64,000 bases of DNA from DATLXU01 sp035575515. GTDB taxonomy: Bacteria; Acidobacteriota; Blastocatellia; UBA7656. Under the pieces are notes generated by a model. The model did not search any database. It saw nothing but the letters and a program-made list of their open reading frames with translations, and was not told the origin of the DNA. Of this stretch, positions 16,177 through 24,669 are shown piece after piece. The translations under genes were made by a program, and so were the position numbers. The stretch covers positions 7,020 through 71,019 of the forward strand of contig DATLXU010000067.1 in NCBI GenBank assembly GCA_035575515.1, written 5' to 3'. Position 1 is the first letter of the stretch; each line of letters starts with the position of its first letter.

Positions 16177-16578
16177 CTGGTTCCATCGCTTGACTATCAC
16201 GCCCTTGCGCCCGTCTTTGCGAAGGTCCTCTGAGACTTGATCGGCGTCGCGCTTATCGAAAGGCCCGATGTTGACGTGATAAAGTCCGCTTTGATCGTTT
16301 GCATTCGGCGACTGCACGAACGCGCTTATGTACTTGCGGCGAAGTTCTGTCATCAGCTTCTTTGCCTCTTCATCCGTTCCGAACGAAGCGACGTGAACGA
16401 TGTAACGCGCCGCGCTGTCATTGCCGTTATTCCCCGCGCCGGGCGCGTTTGTTTTGTTCGCGTCGGTCGCAGGCGTAGAGTCCTGCTTGACGACATAGAG
16501 TCCGGCCCCGAACGCGCCAAGCAACAACACGATGCCCACTATGAAAATCGCTGCCACTTGTTTATTGCTCATTGCCAT
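16171..16578 (-). CDS. SPOR-domain membrane protein
   Basis: 135 residues. One N-terminal membrane anchor (VAAIFIVGIVLLLGAFGAGL), a Thr/Ala/Asn linker, then a SPOR domain (residues 57-132) beginning YIVHVASFGTDEEAKKLM and ending VNIGPFDKRDADQVSEDL. SPOR domains bind denuded septal glycan, so the protein probably acts in cell division or envelope remodelling from the periplasmic side. The start MAMSNKQ gives a short cytoplasmic tail. Its stop codon lies in a heptamer repeat. Confidence 0.85.
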   Translation of the reverse strand: MAMSNKQVAAIFIVGIVLLLGAFGAGLYVVKQDSTPATDANKTNAPGAGNNGNDSAARYIVHVASFGTDEEAKKLMTELRRKYISAFVQSPNANDQSGLYHVNIGPFDKRDADQVSEDLRKDGRKGVIVKRWNQN

Positions 16579-16585
16579 ATCTCAG

Positions 16586-16668
16586 GTTTCTAGTTTTTAG
16601 TTTCTGGTTCATCTGCTAGTTTCAACGGCTCGCTGCTTTTTGCGAAGCAAACCAGAAACTAGAAACCA
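16586..16668. repeat. STRR-like inverted heptamer element
   Basis: Left arm GTTTCTA, GTTTTTA, GTTTCTG, GTTCATC (16586-16613). Right arm CAAACCA, GAAACTA, GAAACCA (16648-16668), which pairs with it. It fills the gap between the slipin stop and the SPOR gene start. Confidence 0.8.
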
Positions 16669-16671
16669 TTA

Positions 16672-17478
16672 CTACGCGACTCCGAGCGGCTCGCGGGGCT
16701 GTCCTGCTATGGCCGTCTCCTTGCGCTTCAGGTTCAACAGAGAATCAATCATATCAAGCGGGAGCGGGAAAACGACAGTCGTATTTTGCTCCACCCCGAT
16801 TTCCGTCAGCGTCTGAAGATAACGCAACTGCACGGCGACAGGCTCCGCCGCGATTGTCTGCGCGGCTGCGAGCAGCTTCTCGGCGGCCTGGAACTCACCC
16901 TCGGCGTGAATGATCTTCGCGCGCTTTTCGCGCTCGGCTTCGGCCTGCTTCGACATGGCGCGGCGCATCTCCTGCGGCAGGTCGACGGCTTTGATTTCGA
17001 CCATCGAAACTTTTATGCCCCAAGGGTCTGTGTGCTTGTCGAGTATCTCCTGCAATCGCGCGTTCAACAACTCGCGCTCTGAAAGCAGCTCGTCAAGCTC
17101 GGCCTCGCCAAGAACCGAGCGCAGAGTCGTCTGCGATAGCTGAGAAGTCGCGTACAGGTAATTCTCAACCTCGACGACGGCGAGGCGCGGATCAATCACG
17201 CGAAAGTAAACCACTGCGTTCACCGATACGGTCACGTTGTCGCGCGTGATGATGTCCTGCGGCGGAACGTCGAGCGCGACCGTGCGCAGACTCACGCGAA
17301 CGATGCGATCAATTGGCCGGAAAACGAGAATCAATCCCGGCCCTTTCGCTTGCGGCAGCAATCGCCCAAGTCGAAAGATCACTCCGCGCTCGTATTCGGG
17401 AATGATGTTGATGACGCTGAAAATGTATAGCAGCAGAATCGCGACTGCCACTAATGGCCCTAAGAATGTCTCCGGCAT
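16672..17478 (-). CDS. slipin / stomatin-like SPFH protein
   Basis: 268 residues. N-terminal membrane hairpin (PLVAVAILLLYIFSVINII), then a Band 7/SPFH domain: IIPEYERGVIFRLGRL, GPGLILVFRPIDRI, LDVPPQDIITRDNVTVSVNAVVYFRV. A helical region rich in Ala/Glu follows (MSKQAEAEREKRAKIIHAEGE), typical of oligomerising stomatins. These proteins form membrane microdomain scaffolds. Bacterial slipins often pair with an NfeD protease partner, which is absent here. A strong GGAGGTGAG ribosome site precedes ATG 17478. Confidence 0.92.
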   Translation of the reverse strand: MPETFLGPLVAVAILLLYIFSVINIIPEYERGVIFRLGRLLPQAKGPGLILVFRPIDRIVRVSLRTVALDVPPQDIITRDNVTVSVNAVVYFRVIDPRLAVVEVENYLYATSQLSQTTLRSVLGEAELDELLSERELLNARLQEILDKHTDPWGIKVSMVEIKAVDLPQEMRRAMSKQAEAEREKRAKIIHAEGEFQAAEKLLAAAQTIAAEPVAVQLRYLQTLTEIGVEQNTTVVFPLPLDMIDSLLNLKRKETAIAGQPREPLGVA

Positions 17479-17497
17479 AACTCACCTCCTATTCCAG

Positions 17498-17548
17498 ATT
17501 CATACAGCACTGAGGGAAAGACTCTGAATAAATCTGTGCTGTATGAAT
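17498..17548. promoter_or_regulatory. 13-bp perfect inverted repeat in a divergent promoter region
   Basis: ATTCATACAGCAC (17498-17510) and its exact complement GTGCTGTATGAAT (17536-17548) with a 25-bp spacer. It lies between the slipin and radical SAM genes, which diverge. It could be an operator for a dimeric regulator or a leader hairpin; nothing shows which. Confidence 0.5.
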
Positions 17549-17610
17549 ATACAACCATCGCGCCGTGAAGTGGTAGAAGATTTGTATGAACTGAATGGGC
17601 GGCGCGCGAC

Positions 17611-18795
17611 TTGAAATCGTTGCATCAAGTTGCAATCATTGCTCGCGCGTTTCAAACTGTGAAGGGAAAGAGTGTGTCAAACAAACTTGCCAAATTCGTT
17701 CAACTGATTGGCTCAACGCGCCGCGAAAGACGGCTCGGCACGGTGATACTGTTTGTCACTTCTCGATGCAATGCATTTTGCAGGACGTGCTTCTACTGGG
17801 ACCATCTGAACCGGCCCGGCGACCTCACGCTTGAGCAGATCAAAAAAGTATCGCGCACGATGCCGCCGATAACCGACCTGTGGCTGTCGGGCGGCGAGCC
17901 TTCATTGCGCCGCGACGTCTCGGAAATCATAAACGAGTTTGTTACGAACAACGGCGTGAGCCGCGTGATTATTCCAACTAATGGGCTGGCTAAAACGCTC
18001 GTCCACAAGATGGTGGAGACGGCGCTCGCGCGCCACGCGATTGATCTTTACCTGAACATCGCGCTCGACGGCTACGGCAAGACGCACGACCGGATTAGAG
18101 GCGTGCCGGGACACTGGGAGAAGACGCTCGACTGCATTCGCTCGCTCTACCCGCTGAAAGAAAAATACGGCGACCGATTTCGATTGAACGTCAATACGGT
18201 CATCTGCGCCGAAAACTATACGGAGATCGAAAAGTTGGCTTCTTATCTTTGGGACAACTTCAATCTTGACGGTCAGTACTTCAACATCATTCGCGGCACA
18301 ACTCCCGTTGGCGACGAGATAAAACAGATTCCGGAAGATGCCCTGCCTGAGATTTACACGCTTGTGGCGCGACTGACGAAGATGTACGGCAACCGAATGT
18401 TTGCCAGCGACGATGCGCTTACGCGTTTCGTCAAGAACATCGCTTACGTCGGCGCGATAACGACACATTACCGGGTGCAGCACGCGAATTTTGAGAAGGC
18501 GAGCGCGTGGCCGTTTCCATGCACGGCTGGCGAGACGACGGCTGTGATTGATTACAATGGCGACGTGCGCGCCTGCGAGTTGCGCGAGCGGTTCGCGACG
18601 CTCGCGGATTACAATTACGACTTTGGCGCGCTATGGAATGATGCGGCGCGTCAGCGAGAGCTACTGGCAATTGATGAAGGCCGCGCCTGCTGGTGCACAC
18701 ATGTTTGTTTCATTCACGACTCGATGCGCCACTCGCGCCGCGCGCTGCTCGTCGAAGTTCCGAAGAGTTACCTCCGGCGGGAAAGCTGGAGATAG
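17611..18795 (+). CDS. radical SAM protein with SPASM-like C-terminus
   Basis: Up to 394 residues. The radical SAM cluster motif is CNAFCRTC (Cys 53, 57, 60 from the earliest start), followed by LWLSGGEPSLRRD (the SAM-binding GGE) and LNIALDGYGKTHDRIRG. The C-terminal part holds further cysteines in FPCTAGETTAVIDYNGDVRACEL and RACWCTHVCF, consistent with one or two auxiliary iron-sulfur clusters of SPASM/Twitch type. Such enzymes modify peptides or small molecules. No precursor peptide gene is evident beside it. The start is uncertain: TTG 17611 has no ribosome site, and GTG 17674, after AAGGGAAAG, is more likely. A divergent slipin gene lies upstream. Confidence 0.88.
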   Translation: MKSLHQVAIIARAFQTVKGKSVSNKLAKFVQLIGSTRRERRLGTVILFVTSRCNAFCRTCFYWDHLNRPGDLTLEQIKKVSRTMPPITDLWLSGGEPSLRRDVSEIINEFVTNNGVSRVIIPTNGLAKTLVHKMVETALARHAIDLYLNIALDGYGKTHDRIRGVPGHWEKTLDCIRSLYPLKEKYGDRFRLNVNTVICAENYTEIEKLASYLWDNFNLDGQYFNIIRGTTPVGDEIKQIPEDALPEIYTLVARLTKMYGNRMFASDDALTRFVKNIAYVGAITTHYRVQHANFEKASAWPFPCTAGETTAVIDYNGDVRACELRERFATLADYNYDFGALWNDAARQRELLAIDEGRACWCTHVCFIHDSMRHSRRALLVEVPKSYLRRESWR

Positions 18796-18880
18796 AACAA
18801 AACACGGAAACGCGGGGGGCACGGAGATAACACGGAAAGAATGGTTGCTGAGACTCTATGTTATCTCAGCGTCTCGGCGC

Positions 18881-20122
18881 TTAAATCGTTTCAATCAATC
18901 GTGTGAGCAGCGCGGCGCGACGAGGGATGTCGCTAATGATAATGTGCTCGTGCTCGGCGTGCGCGCCTGCGCCGTCAACCCCTAGACCGTCAAGAACAGG
19001 CACGCCCTCAGCCGCGATGAAGTTGCCGTCGGAACCGCCGCCGACCGAGCCTTCTTTCAAGTCAATTTCTATCTCCGCAGCCAATAAGCGAGCGCGCTCG
19101 AACAACTCGCCTATCGCGGCGGTGCGAACGAGCGGCGGGCGATTGATTCCGCCGCGCACTTCTATTTGCGCGCCATCAATCACAGGACGGAGCGAGCGCA
19201 TCGCTTCTGTTACTCGCTGGCCTTCTTCAACGGTTTGAAATCTCATATCTACGAGCGCGCGAGCTTCTGCGGCGACTACATTTGAAAGCGTCCCGCCGCG
19301 CGCGACACCAACGTTGAGCGTCGTGCCTAGCTCTATGTCCCACAGCTTGCTGATTGCAAGTATCTGATGAGCAAGCTCGGAGATAGCGCTAATGCCCGCG
19401 CGCGGGTCGTTGCCAGCGTGAGCGGAGCGGCCTCGAATTATCAATTCAAATTCGCCGACGCCTTTGCGCGCGGTCTTGATCGTGCCGCCGGGAATTGGCG
19501 GCTCAAGCACTAGCGCGGCTCGCGCTCGACGAGCTTCGTCTTCGATCAACTCGCGCGAAAAGTGGCTGCCCGTCTCTTCATCGCAGGTCATCAATAGTGT
19601 CACAGGCCTTCGGGTTTTTCGGCTCAACTCTTTTATCGCGCGCACTGCGAAAGCAGCAATGCTGACGCCTGCTTTCATATCGAATATGCCCGGCCCGAAT
19701 GCGCGATCATCTTCTATGTGAAAGGGGCGCGCCGCGAGCGTGCCTGTCGGCCACACGGTGTCGAGGTGGCCTACTACGAGCAACTGCTTGTTGGTTGATT
19801 CCGAATCCTCGTGCGCAGCGGTTTCATCAGCGTGCGATTTATCTGTCAAATCGTAGCGCGCGCGCACGGTCGAGCCATATAGCGGGTCGCTGAACAGATC
19901 AACCTGCGCGCCCCATTTAGACAATCGCTCGGCGAAATTTTCTGCTATGCGCGCGAGCAGAGCGGCTTCGCGCGACATTGATTCCTGCTCGACGAGCCAG
20001 CGGATGAACTCAAGCATCTCCGTGCGATGTTCCTGAAAGTAAGAGAGCAGCGTTGCGCCTTGATTGATGTATGTCATCACGTAGATTTTTAGCAGAGCCG
20101 CAACCACGCGCGCCAGCTTCAT
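18881..20122 (-). CDS. M20 family metallopeptidase (glutamate carboxypeptidase-like)
   Basis: 413 residues. A co-catalytic dizinc hydrolase. Ligands are visible in order: GHLDTVWP (His and following Asp), GPGIFDMKAG (bridging Asp), DEETGS (general base Glu then Glu ligand), LEPP (ligand region), and GAHAEHEH (final His). A dimerisation domain lies between (RGRSAHAGNDPRAGISA). This arrangement matches carboxypeptidase G2/ArgE-type enzymes that remove C-terminal amino acids or acyl groups. Substrate not predictable. An internal ATG at 20077 is an alternative start. No signal peptide is evident, so probably cytoplasmic. Confidence 0.9.
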   Translation of the reverse strand: MKLARVVAALLKIYVMTYINQGATLLSYFQEHRTEMLEFIRWLVEQESMSREAALLARIAENFAERLSKWGAQVDLFSDPLYGSTVRARYDLTDKSHADETAAHEDSESTNKQLLVVGHLDTVWPTGTLAARPFHIEDDRAFGPGIFDMKAGVSIAAFAVRAIKELSRKTRRPVTLLMTCDEETGSHFSRELIEDEARRARAALVLEPPIPGGTIKTARKGVGEFELIIRGRSAHAGNDPRAGISAISELAHQILAISKLWDIELGTTLNVGVARGGTLSNVVAAEARALVDMRFQTVEEGQRVTEAMRSLRPVIDGAQIEVRGGINRPPLVRTAAIGELFERARLLAAEIEIDLKEGSVGGGSDGNFIAAEGVPVLDGLGVDGAGAHAEHEHIIISDIPRRAALLTRLIETI

Positions 20123-20158
20123 TGCGCGATACGGTTGCGGCGGTCGAAAGCATTCAAT

Positions 20159-20755
20159 TCATTTAGCGTCAGATTTGGTTTGACGGACGAGGTTCGAATA
20201 GATAACCCACTTGCCGTCGAATGGGCCGCCCGGAACGAGCGTATAAACCTGCGTCCCTGATTCTGTCCTCACTCTATAGTTGCGAAAAATCTTGTCGGGA
20301 GGTTTTTCGTTAAGCTCAATTTTGCCCTGAGGCAGCTCGCTTATCAATTTTGCGAAGGCGGCGATTTCGGCATCGCTCGCTTTCGCGAGCGACGCGGATG
20401 ATTGCAACTTTTCCATCTGCGCTTTCGCTTCGGCGCGGGCCTGCTCCTGCTTCTGCTTTTCTGCCATCAGCGCGTTGAGCTGTTGCTCCTGCTGCTGCGT
20501 GGTTGCTTTGAGCGAAGCGTTTTCGTCGCTGAGCCGTTTCTTTTCAGATTCGCTCTTTGAATAAAGCGCGTAGCTGGTCGTGAGCAGCGCGACTGCTCCG
20601 ACGAGCGCGGCGAGTATTATTACAAGAGCAAGAACCAGCCAGCGCCTTTTGGCCGATTCGTTCTGCTCGATCTGTTCTCTGATTGTGTCAACGTCGCTCT
20701 GCGTATAGCTGACGGCCCAGCCGCCTTGCGATGATTGGTGTGAGGACGGGTTCAT
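20159..20755 (-). CDS. single-pass membrane protein with long coiled coil
   Basis: 198 residues. Polar N-terminus with YTQSDVDTIREQIEQNE, one membrane helix (WLVLALVIILAALVGAVALL), then a Gln/Glu/Lys/Ala heptad region of about 60 residues (SEKKRLSDENASLKATTQQQ...). A small C-terminal beta-like part reads YRVRTESGTQVYTLVPGG. GAGGTGACATC precedes ATG 20755, a good ribosome site. I do not recognise a family. Topology suggests the coiled coil lies in the periplasm. Confidence 0.72.
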   Translation of the reverse strand: MNPSSHQSSQGGWAVSYTQSDVDTIREQIEQNESAKRRWLVLALVIILAALVGAVALLTTSYALYSKSESEKKRLSDENASLKATTQQQEQQLNALMAEKQKQEQARAEAKAQMEKLQSSASLAKASDAEIAAFAKLISELPQGKIELNEKPPDKIFRNYRVRTESGTQVYTLVPGGPFDGKWVIYSNLVRQTKSDAK

Positions 20756-21120
20756 GATGTCACCTCGGACGGGGGCGGAAATTCAGTTAAGCTCGCGGCT
20801 TCAACTACGTCCGCAGGTATATGTTACACCAGCGCGCAAGCCGAATGAATAGTCATCGCGCTTCCGTTTGAATTAAAGGATTGCCGCCGAATCGCGCGGA
20901 TTCTTTATCAGAATAGCCACTGAACCATACGCAAACCCACAACAATACTTTTGTGAATTTCTGTGTGATTCTGTGGCCAGCCCAACTTGAATCCGAACTG
21001 ATACAGACCAACGGATTTATTAAGGGCGCAATCAAATTATTATTGAAGTTGCGCGGCGGTTGTTTTATAGGCTACCATGTCCAGTTTGATTCTGTTCCTG
21101 GTTCGTGACTGAGAGGATGT
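20756..21120. other. divergent intergenic region, 365 bp
   Basis: Between the coiled-coil membrane gene (minus) and rbfA (plus). No gene seen. A degenerate repeat around 20950-20985 reads TTGTGAATTTCTGTGTGATT then CTGTGG, resembling one arm of a heptamer array. The stretch before rbfA is AT-rich and probably holds its promoter. Confidence 0.5.
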
Positions 21121-21489
21121 ATGGCTGGGAGAAGAGCAGAGCGGCTGGCCGAGCAGTTGAGGGAAGAAGTCAGCATGATAATTGCGGGCGAGGTCGAAGA
21201 CCCGAGGGTAGCCGACGCGACCGTGACCGAAGTGAGACTCAGCCCCGACCTGCGTTATGCAAAGATTTATGTCAGCGTGATGGGAACCGATGAAGAGATA
21301 AAGGAGTCTGTCGCCGCTCTCAATCACGCGGCCAGATTTATAAGGCGGCAGCTTGCAGCTGCGCTCAGGTTGAGATACACGCCGGAATTACATTTTGTTT
21401 TTGACCAGACATCAGTGACTGCCGCACGAATCGAAGAGTTACTCAGTGAGGAGGTAGAAAAGGCGCGGGAACGAGAACAGGACAGATGA
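21121..21489 (+). CDS. rbfA: 30S ribosome-binding factor A
   Basis: 122 residues, normal family length. RbfA is a KH-fold factor for late 30S assembly and cold adaptation. Characteristic stretches: RRAERLAEQLREEVSMIIAG at the start, DPRV, TVTEVRLSPDLRYAKIYVSV, and LRLRYTPELHFVFDQT. The start ATG follows GAGAGGATGT. It is not beside nusA-infB or truB as in many genomes; nrnA follows, an arrangement often seen with rbfA. Confidence 0.96.
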   Translation: MAGRRAERLAEQLREEVSMIIAGEVEDPRVADATVTEVRLSPDLRYAKIYVSVMGTDEEIKESVAALNHAARFIRRQLAAALRLRYTPELHFVFDQTSVTAARIEELLSEEVEKAREREQDR

Positions 21490-21500
21490 TTTTTGCATTT

Positions 21501-21579
21501 CAGATTTTGGATTGCCGGAGCCAGTTGCTACTAAGCCGAAACTCCAGAGCTTTGCCTCAATCTAAAATCCAAAATCTAA
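21501..21579. repeat. STRR-like inverted heptamer element
   Basis: Left arm CAGATTTTGGATT (21501-21513). Right arm AATCTAA, AATCCAA, AATCTAA (21559-21579). The same unit is used at 51542-51646. It lies between rbfA and nrnA. Confidence 0.72.
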
Positions 21580-21602
21580 TTGCGCCGTAGCCTTTTGAAG
21601 TT

Positions 21603-22568
21603 ATGCTTAGTCAGGTTGTTCAGCTTATAGAGCATCGTCAGCGTTTCATGATCACGTCGCACATACGGCCCGATGGCGACGGGCTTGGGTCGGGGCTTGC
21701 GCTCTACTGGATGCTCCGCAGCATGGGCAAAGAGGTTGACGTAGTGCTTCGCGACCGCGTGCCGCCCGCCTACATGGTGCTGCCCGGTTCCGAGCTTGTG
21801 CTGGTGCAGGATGATGTCACCGATATTTACGACGCAGCGTTCATTATCGAGTGCAGCGACGTTGAGCGACCAGGACTGCCGAGCCTGAGGCATCAATTCG
21901 TCGTCAATATTGATCATCATTCGACGACCGAACCGTTTGGCGATATTAACTGGATTGATTCGACTGCGGCTGCCGTCGGCGAGATGGTTTATAACCTCTG
22001 CAAGGCGCTTGGCCTCGAAGTCACGAAAGAGATTGCCGAATGCATCTACACGGCGCTGCTAACGGACACGGGAAGTTTTCATTTTTCAAACACAACGGAG
22101 CGGACGCTTAAGATTGCAAGCGAGCTTGTGCGTCGAGGCGTAGAGCCTGCGCGCATCTCGCAAGCGTTGTTTTATTCCTACCCATTTTCAAAAATCAGAC
22201 TGCTTGGACTTGTGCTGTCGGGCATAGAGCGCGACGAATCGGGCCGCATCGCGTGGGTCGTGATGGACCGCGCGATGATGTATGAAGCGGGCGCGAGCGA
22301 AGAAGATTCGGACGGCATAGTCAATCACGCGCTCTCGATTGGCGAAGTTGAAGCCGTCGCGTTTTTCAAAGAGCTTTCGCCGGGCGTCTATCGCGTGAGT
22401 CTGCGGTCGAAGAACCGCCACAACGTCGCTCGCGTGGCCGAGCAGTTCGGCGGTGGCGGCCATCGCAACGCAGCCGGGTGTAGAATCAGCGGCGACTTCG
22501 AAGACGTGAAGCGCCGCGTGATCGAACGGCTTCAGGCAGCAGTAGGCGTTGCGCCCGTTTCCGCCTGA
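21603..22568 (+). CDS. nrnA: DHH/DHHA1 phosphoesterase (NrnA-type nanoRNase / pAp phosphatase)
   Basis: 321 residues. It degrades 2-5 nt RNAs and dephosphorylates pAp using two Mn ions. Motif I is HIRPDGDGLGS. The DHH motif lies in FVVNIDHHSTTEPFGDINW. The DHHA1 domain ends with FGGGGHRNAAGCRI, which binds substrate. Length matches NrnA. It is separated from rbfA by a repeat element, consistent with an rbfA-nrnA operon. ATG 21603 follows TTTTGAAGTT, a weak site. Confidence 0.93.
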   Translation: MLSQVVQLIEHRQRFMITSHIRPDGDGLGSGLALYWMLRSMGKEVDVVLRDRVPPAYMVLPGSELVLVQDDVTDIYDAAFIIECSDVERPGLPSLRHQFVVNIDHHSTTEPFGDINWIDSTAAAVGEMVYNLCKALGLEVTKEIAECIYTALLTDTGSFHFSNTTERTLKIASELVRRGVEPARISQALFYSYPFSKIRLLGLVLSGIERDESGRIAWVVMDRAMMYEAGASEEDSDGIVNHALSIGEVEAVAFFKELSPGVYRVSLRSKNRHNVARVAEQFGGGGHRNAAGCRISGDFEDVKRRVIERLQAAVGVAPVSA

Positions 22569-22743
22569 ATATCTTTTCACCCTGCTAATGAGTGCCGTTT
22601 AACCACTTTCAAACGGGCTGCCAAACATTACTATTGAGTTAGATTTCAGATGGATTTAATCTGTCACCAGCCTGCCCCTTTGCTGATTACACCGGTTCGC
22701 AACGAGTCTGAATCTTTCAAGTTTTATTAAAAGGGACAAGGGT

Positions 22744-23205
22744 ATGTTTAACGGCGTTGTTCGTAATCGAGGCGAGTTGGCGAAAGCGGAATCAACGCTC
22801 CAGGAGCTTGAAGAAAAATATGAGCGCGTTCGCTCGCTCCTCGAAGAGCGCAAGGCTGAGCGATTGCAGATAGAGACGCAAGTGCAGGCGGCGGCAGCGG
22901 CAGCAGGCGATATGGACAGGCTCGTGGCACTGCAATCTCGCGCCGTTGCTCTTGACCGCTCGATTGCGGAATTGAGCGCGGCGGAAGCCGAATGCTGCGA
23001 ACGTGTGCAATCTGCGCGGCGTTACCTTTACACCCTTTACGTGCGGCTCGAAAAGCTCAGGCAGGAGGCTGTGCTCTTGAAGCGCAAGCTCTGGTTGAAC
23101 GAGGAGGCCGAAGCTCTTTCAGGCGAAGAGCGAGCGAGCCTTAGCCGACTCAAGATACAGATCAAAGCAATCACCGGCGAGAGCCAGACGGGACAACTGA
23201 TTTAG
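22744..23205 (+). CDS. coiled-coil protein of unknown function
   Basis: 153 residues, almost entirely helical, with heptads rich in Glu, Arg and Ala: LAKAESTLQELEEKYERVRS, then a long stretch of E/R/L to RLKIQIKAITGE. No membrane segment or signal. ATG 22744 follows AAAGGGACAAGGGT. A 175-bp gap precedes it, so it may have its own promoter. Family not recognised; it may be a structural or scaffold protein. A heptamer element starts right at its stop codon. Confidence 0.65.
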   Translation: MFNGVVRNRGELAKAESTLQELEEKYERVRSLLEERKAERLQIETQVQAAAAAAGDMDRLVALQSRAVALDRSIAELSAAEAECCERVQSARRYLYTLYVRLEKLRQEAVLLKRKLWLNEEAEALSGEERASLSRLKIQIKAITGESQTGQLI

Positions 23206-23288
23206 GCAGTTGCCAGTTGTCAGTGCTCAGTTGTCAGTATCCAATGCACATTTCAACTCACAACCGAGCACTGGCAACCGACAACTGC
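23206..23288. repeat. STRR-like inverted heptamer element
   Basis: Left arm GCAGTTG, CCAGTTG, TCAGTGC, TCAGTTG, TCAGTAT (23206-23240). Right arm CAACTCA, CAACCGA, GCACTGG, CAACCGA, CAACTGC (23254-23288). It exactly fills the gap between two convergent genes and could act as a bidirectional hairpin. Confidence 0.85.
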
Positions 23289-23289
23289 T

Positions 23290-23952
23290 TTATTCAAACT
23301 GGCTCTTGAAATCTAGAAACTGTTGGCGAAGCTCGGCCAGTTCCGCGCGTAGAGTTTCGATCGCGCTTTCAAGCTTGGCAATCCGCTCGTTTTCGGCGCG
23401 CACTTCGATCATCGCAGGCTCAAGTCGCGGCTCTACGGCGCGCTCTTCAATCTGCGGCTCGCCTGAAAGCAGGTGCGCGTAACGCGATTCCTTCGTGCCT
23501 GGAAGTCGCGGCAGCTTCGCTACAAGCGGCGGCTCTGCTGCCGCAAGCGAGGCCAGCACTGCTTCTACTTCTTCGATGCTTGTGAATTCGTAAAGCCGAG
23601 TGGTGCGCCCTCGAATCTCGCCTGCCGTCTGCGGCCCGCGCAACATCAACACGCACATCACCGCCACCTCTTGTTCAGCCAGCTTGAATTGCTCAGCAAA
23701 GCGATGCTCGTATTTCGGCACGCGGCTGCCCGGCCCCGTGACCATCCATATGAGACCCCTTTCACGAAGACTATCGAGCGCGCGGGCTATGATCTTTTCG
23801 TCGAAGGAAACCACAGGCTCGCGGTTCGTCGTCTGATTGCACGCATTGACGAGCGCATTGAGAGTGAGCGGGTAGTATTCGGGCGTGGTTATCTGCTTTT
23901 CGATGAGTGAACCGATGACGCGAACTTCCACAGGGTTGAGCGTGACGTTCAC
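23290..23952 (-). CDS. YceH family (DUF480) protein
   Basis: 220 residues. The N-terminal start matches YceH: LNPVEVRVIGSLIEKQITTPEYYPLTLNALVNACNQ, split here across VEVRVIGSLIEKQ and YPLTLNALVNACNQ. Two winged-helix domains follow (EHRFAEQF; LMLRGPQTAGEIRGRT). The C-terminal 45 residues form a coiled coil (ENERIAKLESAIETLRAELA). GTG start at 23952 after AAAGGAATC. Family members are of unknown function but have a DNA-binding-like fold. Convergent with the coiled-coil gene. Confidence 0.9.
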   Translation of the reverse strand: MNVTLNPVEVRVIGSLIEKQITTPEYYPLTLNALVNACNQTTNREPVVSFDEKIIARALDSLRERGLIWMVTGPGSRVPKYEHRFAEQFKLAEQEVAVMCVLMLRGPQTAGEIRGRTTRLYEFTSIEEVEAVLASLAAAEPPLVAKLPRLPGTKESRYAHLLSGEPQIEERAVEPRLEPAMIEVRAENERIAKLESAIETLRAELAELRQQFLDFKSQFE

Positions 23953-24121
23953 TGTTGATGATTCCTTTTAATAAGATTAGTGAACCCGTCATTGCTGATG
24001 AGCAGGTCAATAAAGTTTTATCACAGGCGGGCGGCGATGGCTAAGCGAGTATAGACCGGGAGCGCGTTGGGCAGTGGAGAGAGCTTTCAAAGTTCAACTC
24101 GCGCGCCCGGTTGAATTGCGG

Positions 24122-24598
24122 TCACGCGGTTTGAGCCTTTTGATAAGCGGCAACGGCTGTGTCGAGGTATTCGTGGAAAGCGACGATTCTGCCGTCGCGA
24201 ACCGTGAAGTCATGAGCGAAGTCGCTGGCAAACTCGCGGCCAGTTGATCTGACGCGCCAATGGCAGTGGCCGAGCGCGACCACTTTATCTCCCTGCGCGA
24301 CGAACTCTTTCGGCGAAAACTCCAAAACCTCCTGCGATTCATTGACCGACGCGAAAAACCGCGCGACGGCCTCGCGCCCGGCTCGCTTTCCTGCAAAGGG
24401 AACGCCTTCAATATCGGGCAACTGCCACGTCACATCATCCGACATGAGATCAAGCAGAGACTCAATGTCGCCGCTCTTGAAACTATTGTAAGCCCGCTGC
24501 GCGACATTTATGTTTTCCTGACTAATGATTTCCTCCTGAGATTTAATCTTGTGGGAACCCACACGCATATACGGCGGGCCTGTTTTACGTAGATGCAT
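24122..24598 (-). CDS. NTF2/SnoaL-like protein
   Basis: 158 residues from the earliest start. The fold is an alpha+beta cone: NVAQRAYNSFKSGDIESLLDL, DDVTWQLPDIEGVPFAGKRAG, FVAQGDKVVALGHCHWRVRSTGRE cut into strands, and the end DGRIVAFHEYLDT. SnoaL-like proteins bind small hydrophobic ligands or act as cyclases or isomerases; no function can be assigned. The first 25 residues are unlike the family. A strong CAGGAGGA precedes only ATC/ATT codons at about 24526-24530, so translation might begin at a non-standard codon or at ATG 24568. Confidence 0.75.
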   Translation of the reverse strand: MHLRKTGPPYMRVGSHKIKSQEEIISQENINVAQRAYNSFKSGDIESLLDLMSDDVTWQLPDIEGVPFAGKRAGREAVARFFASVNESQEVLEFSPKEFVAQGDKVVALGHCHWRVRSTGREFASDFAHDFTVRDGRIVAFHEYLDTAVAAYQKAQTA

Positions 24599-24632
24599 CA
24601 GCGATTAATTGATTGAGCGAGGGTCATAAAGA

Positions 24633-24662
24633 TTGCGCGGCTCAGGAACAATCTCTGATAAT
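24633..24662 (+). promoter_or_regulatory. putative promoter close to a GTG start
   Basis: TTGCGC (24633-24638), 18-bp spacer, GATAAT (24657-24662). Transcription would begin within a few bases of the GTG at 24670, suggesting a leaderless mRNA; no ribosome site is visible there. Confidence 0.3.
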
Positions 24663-24669
24663 ACTTGCC

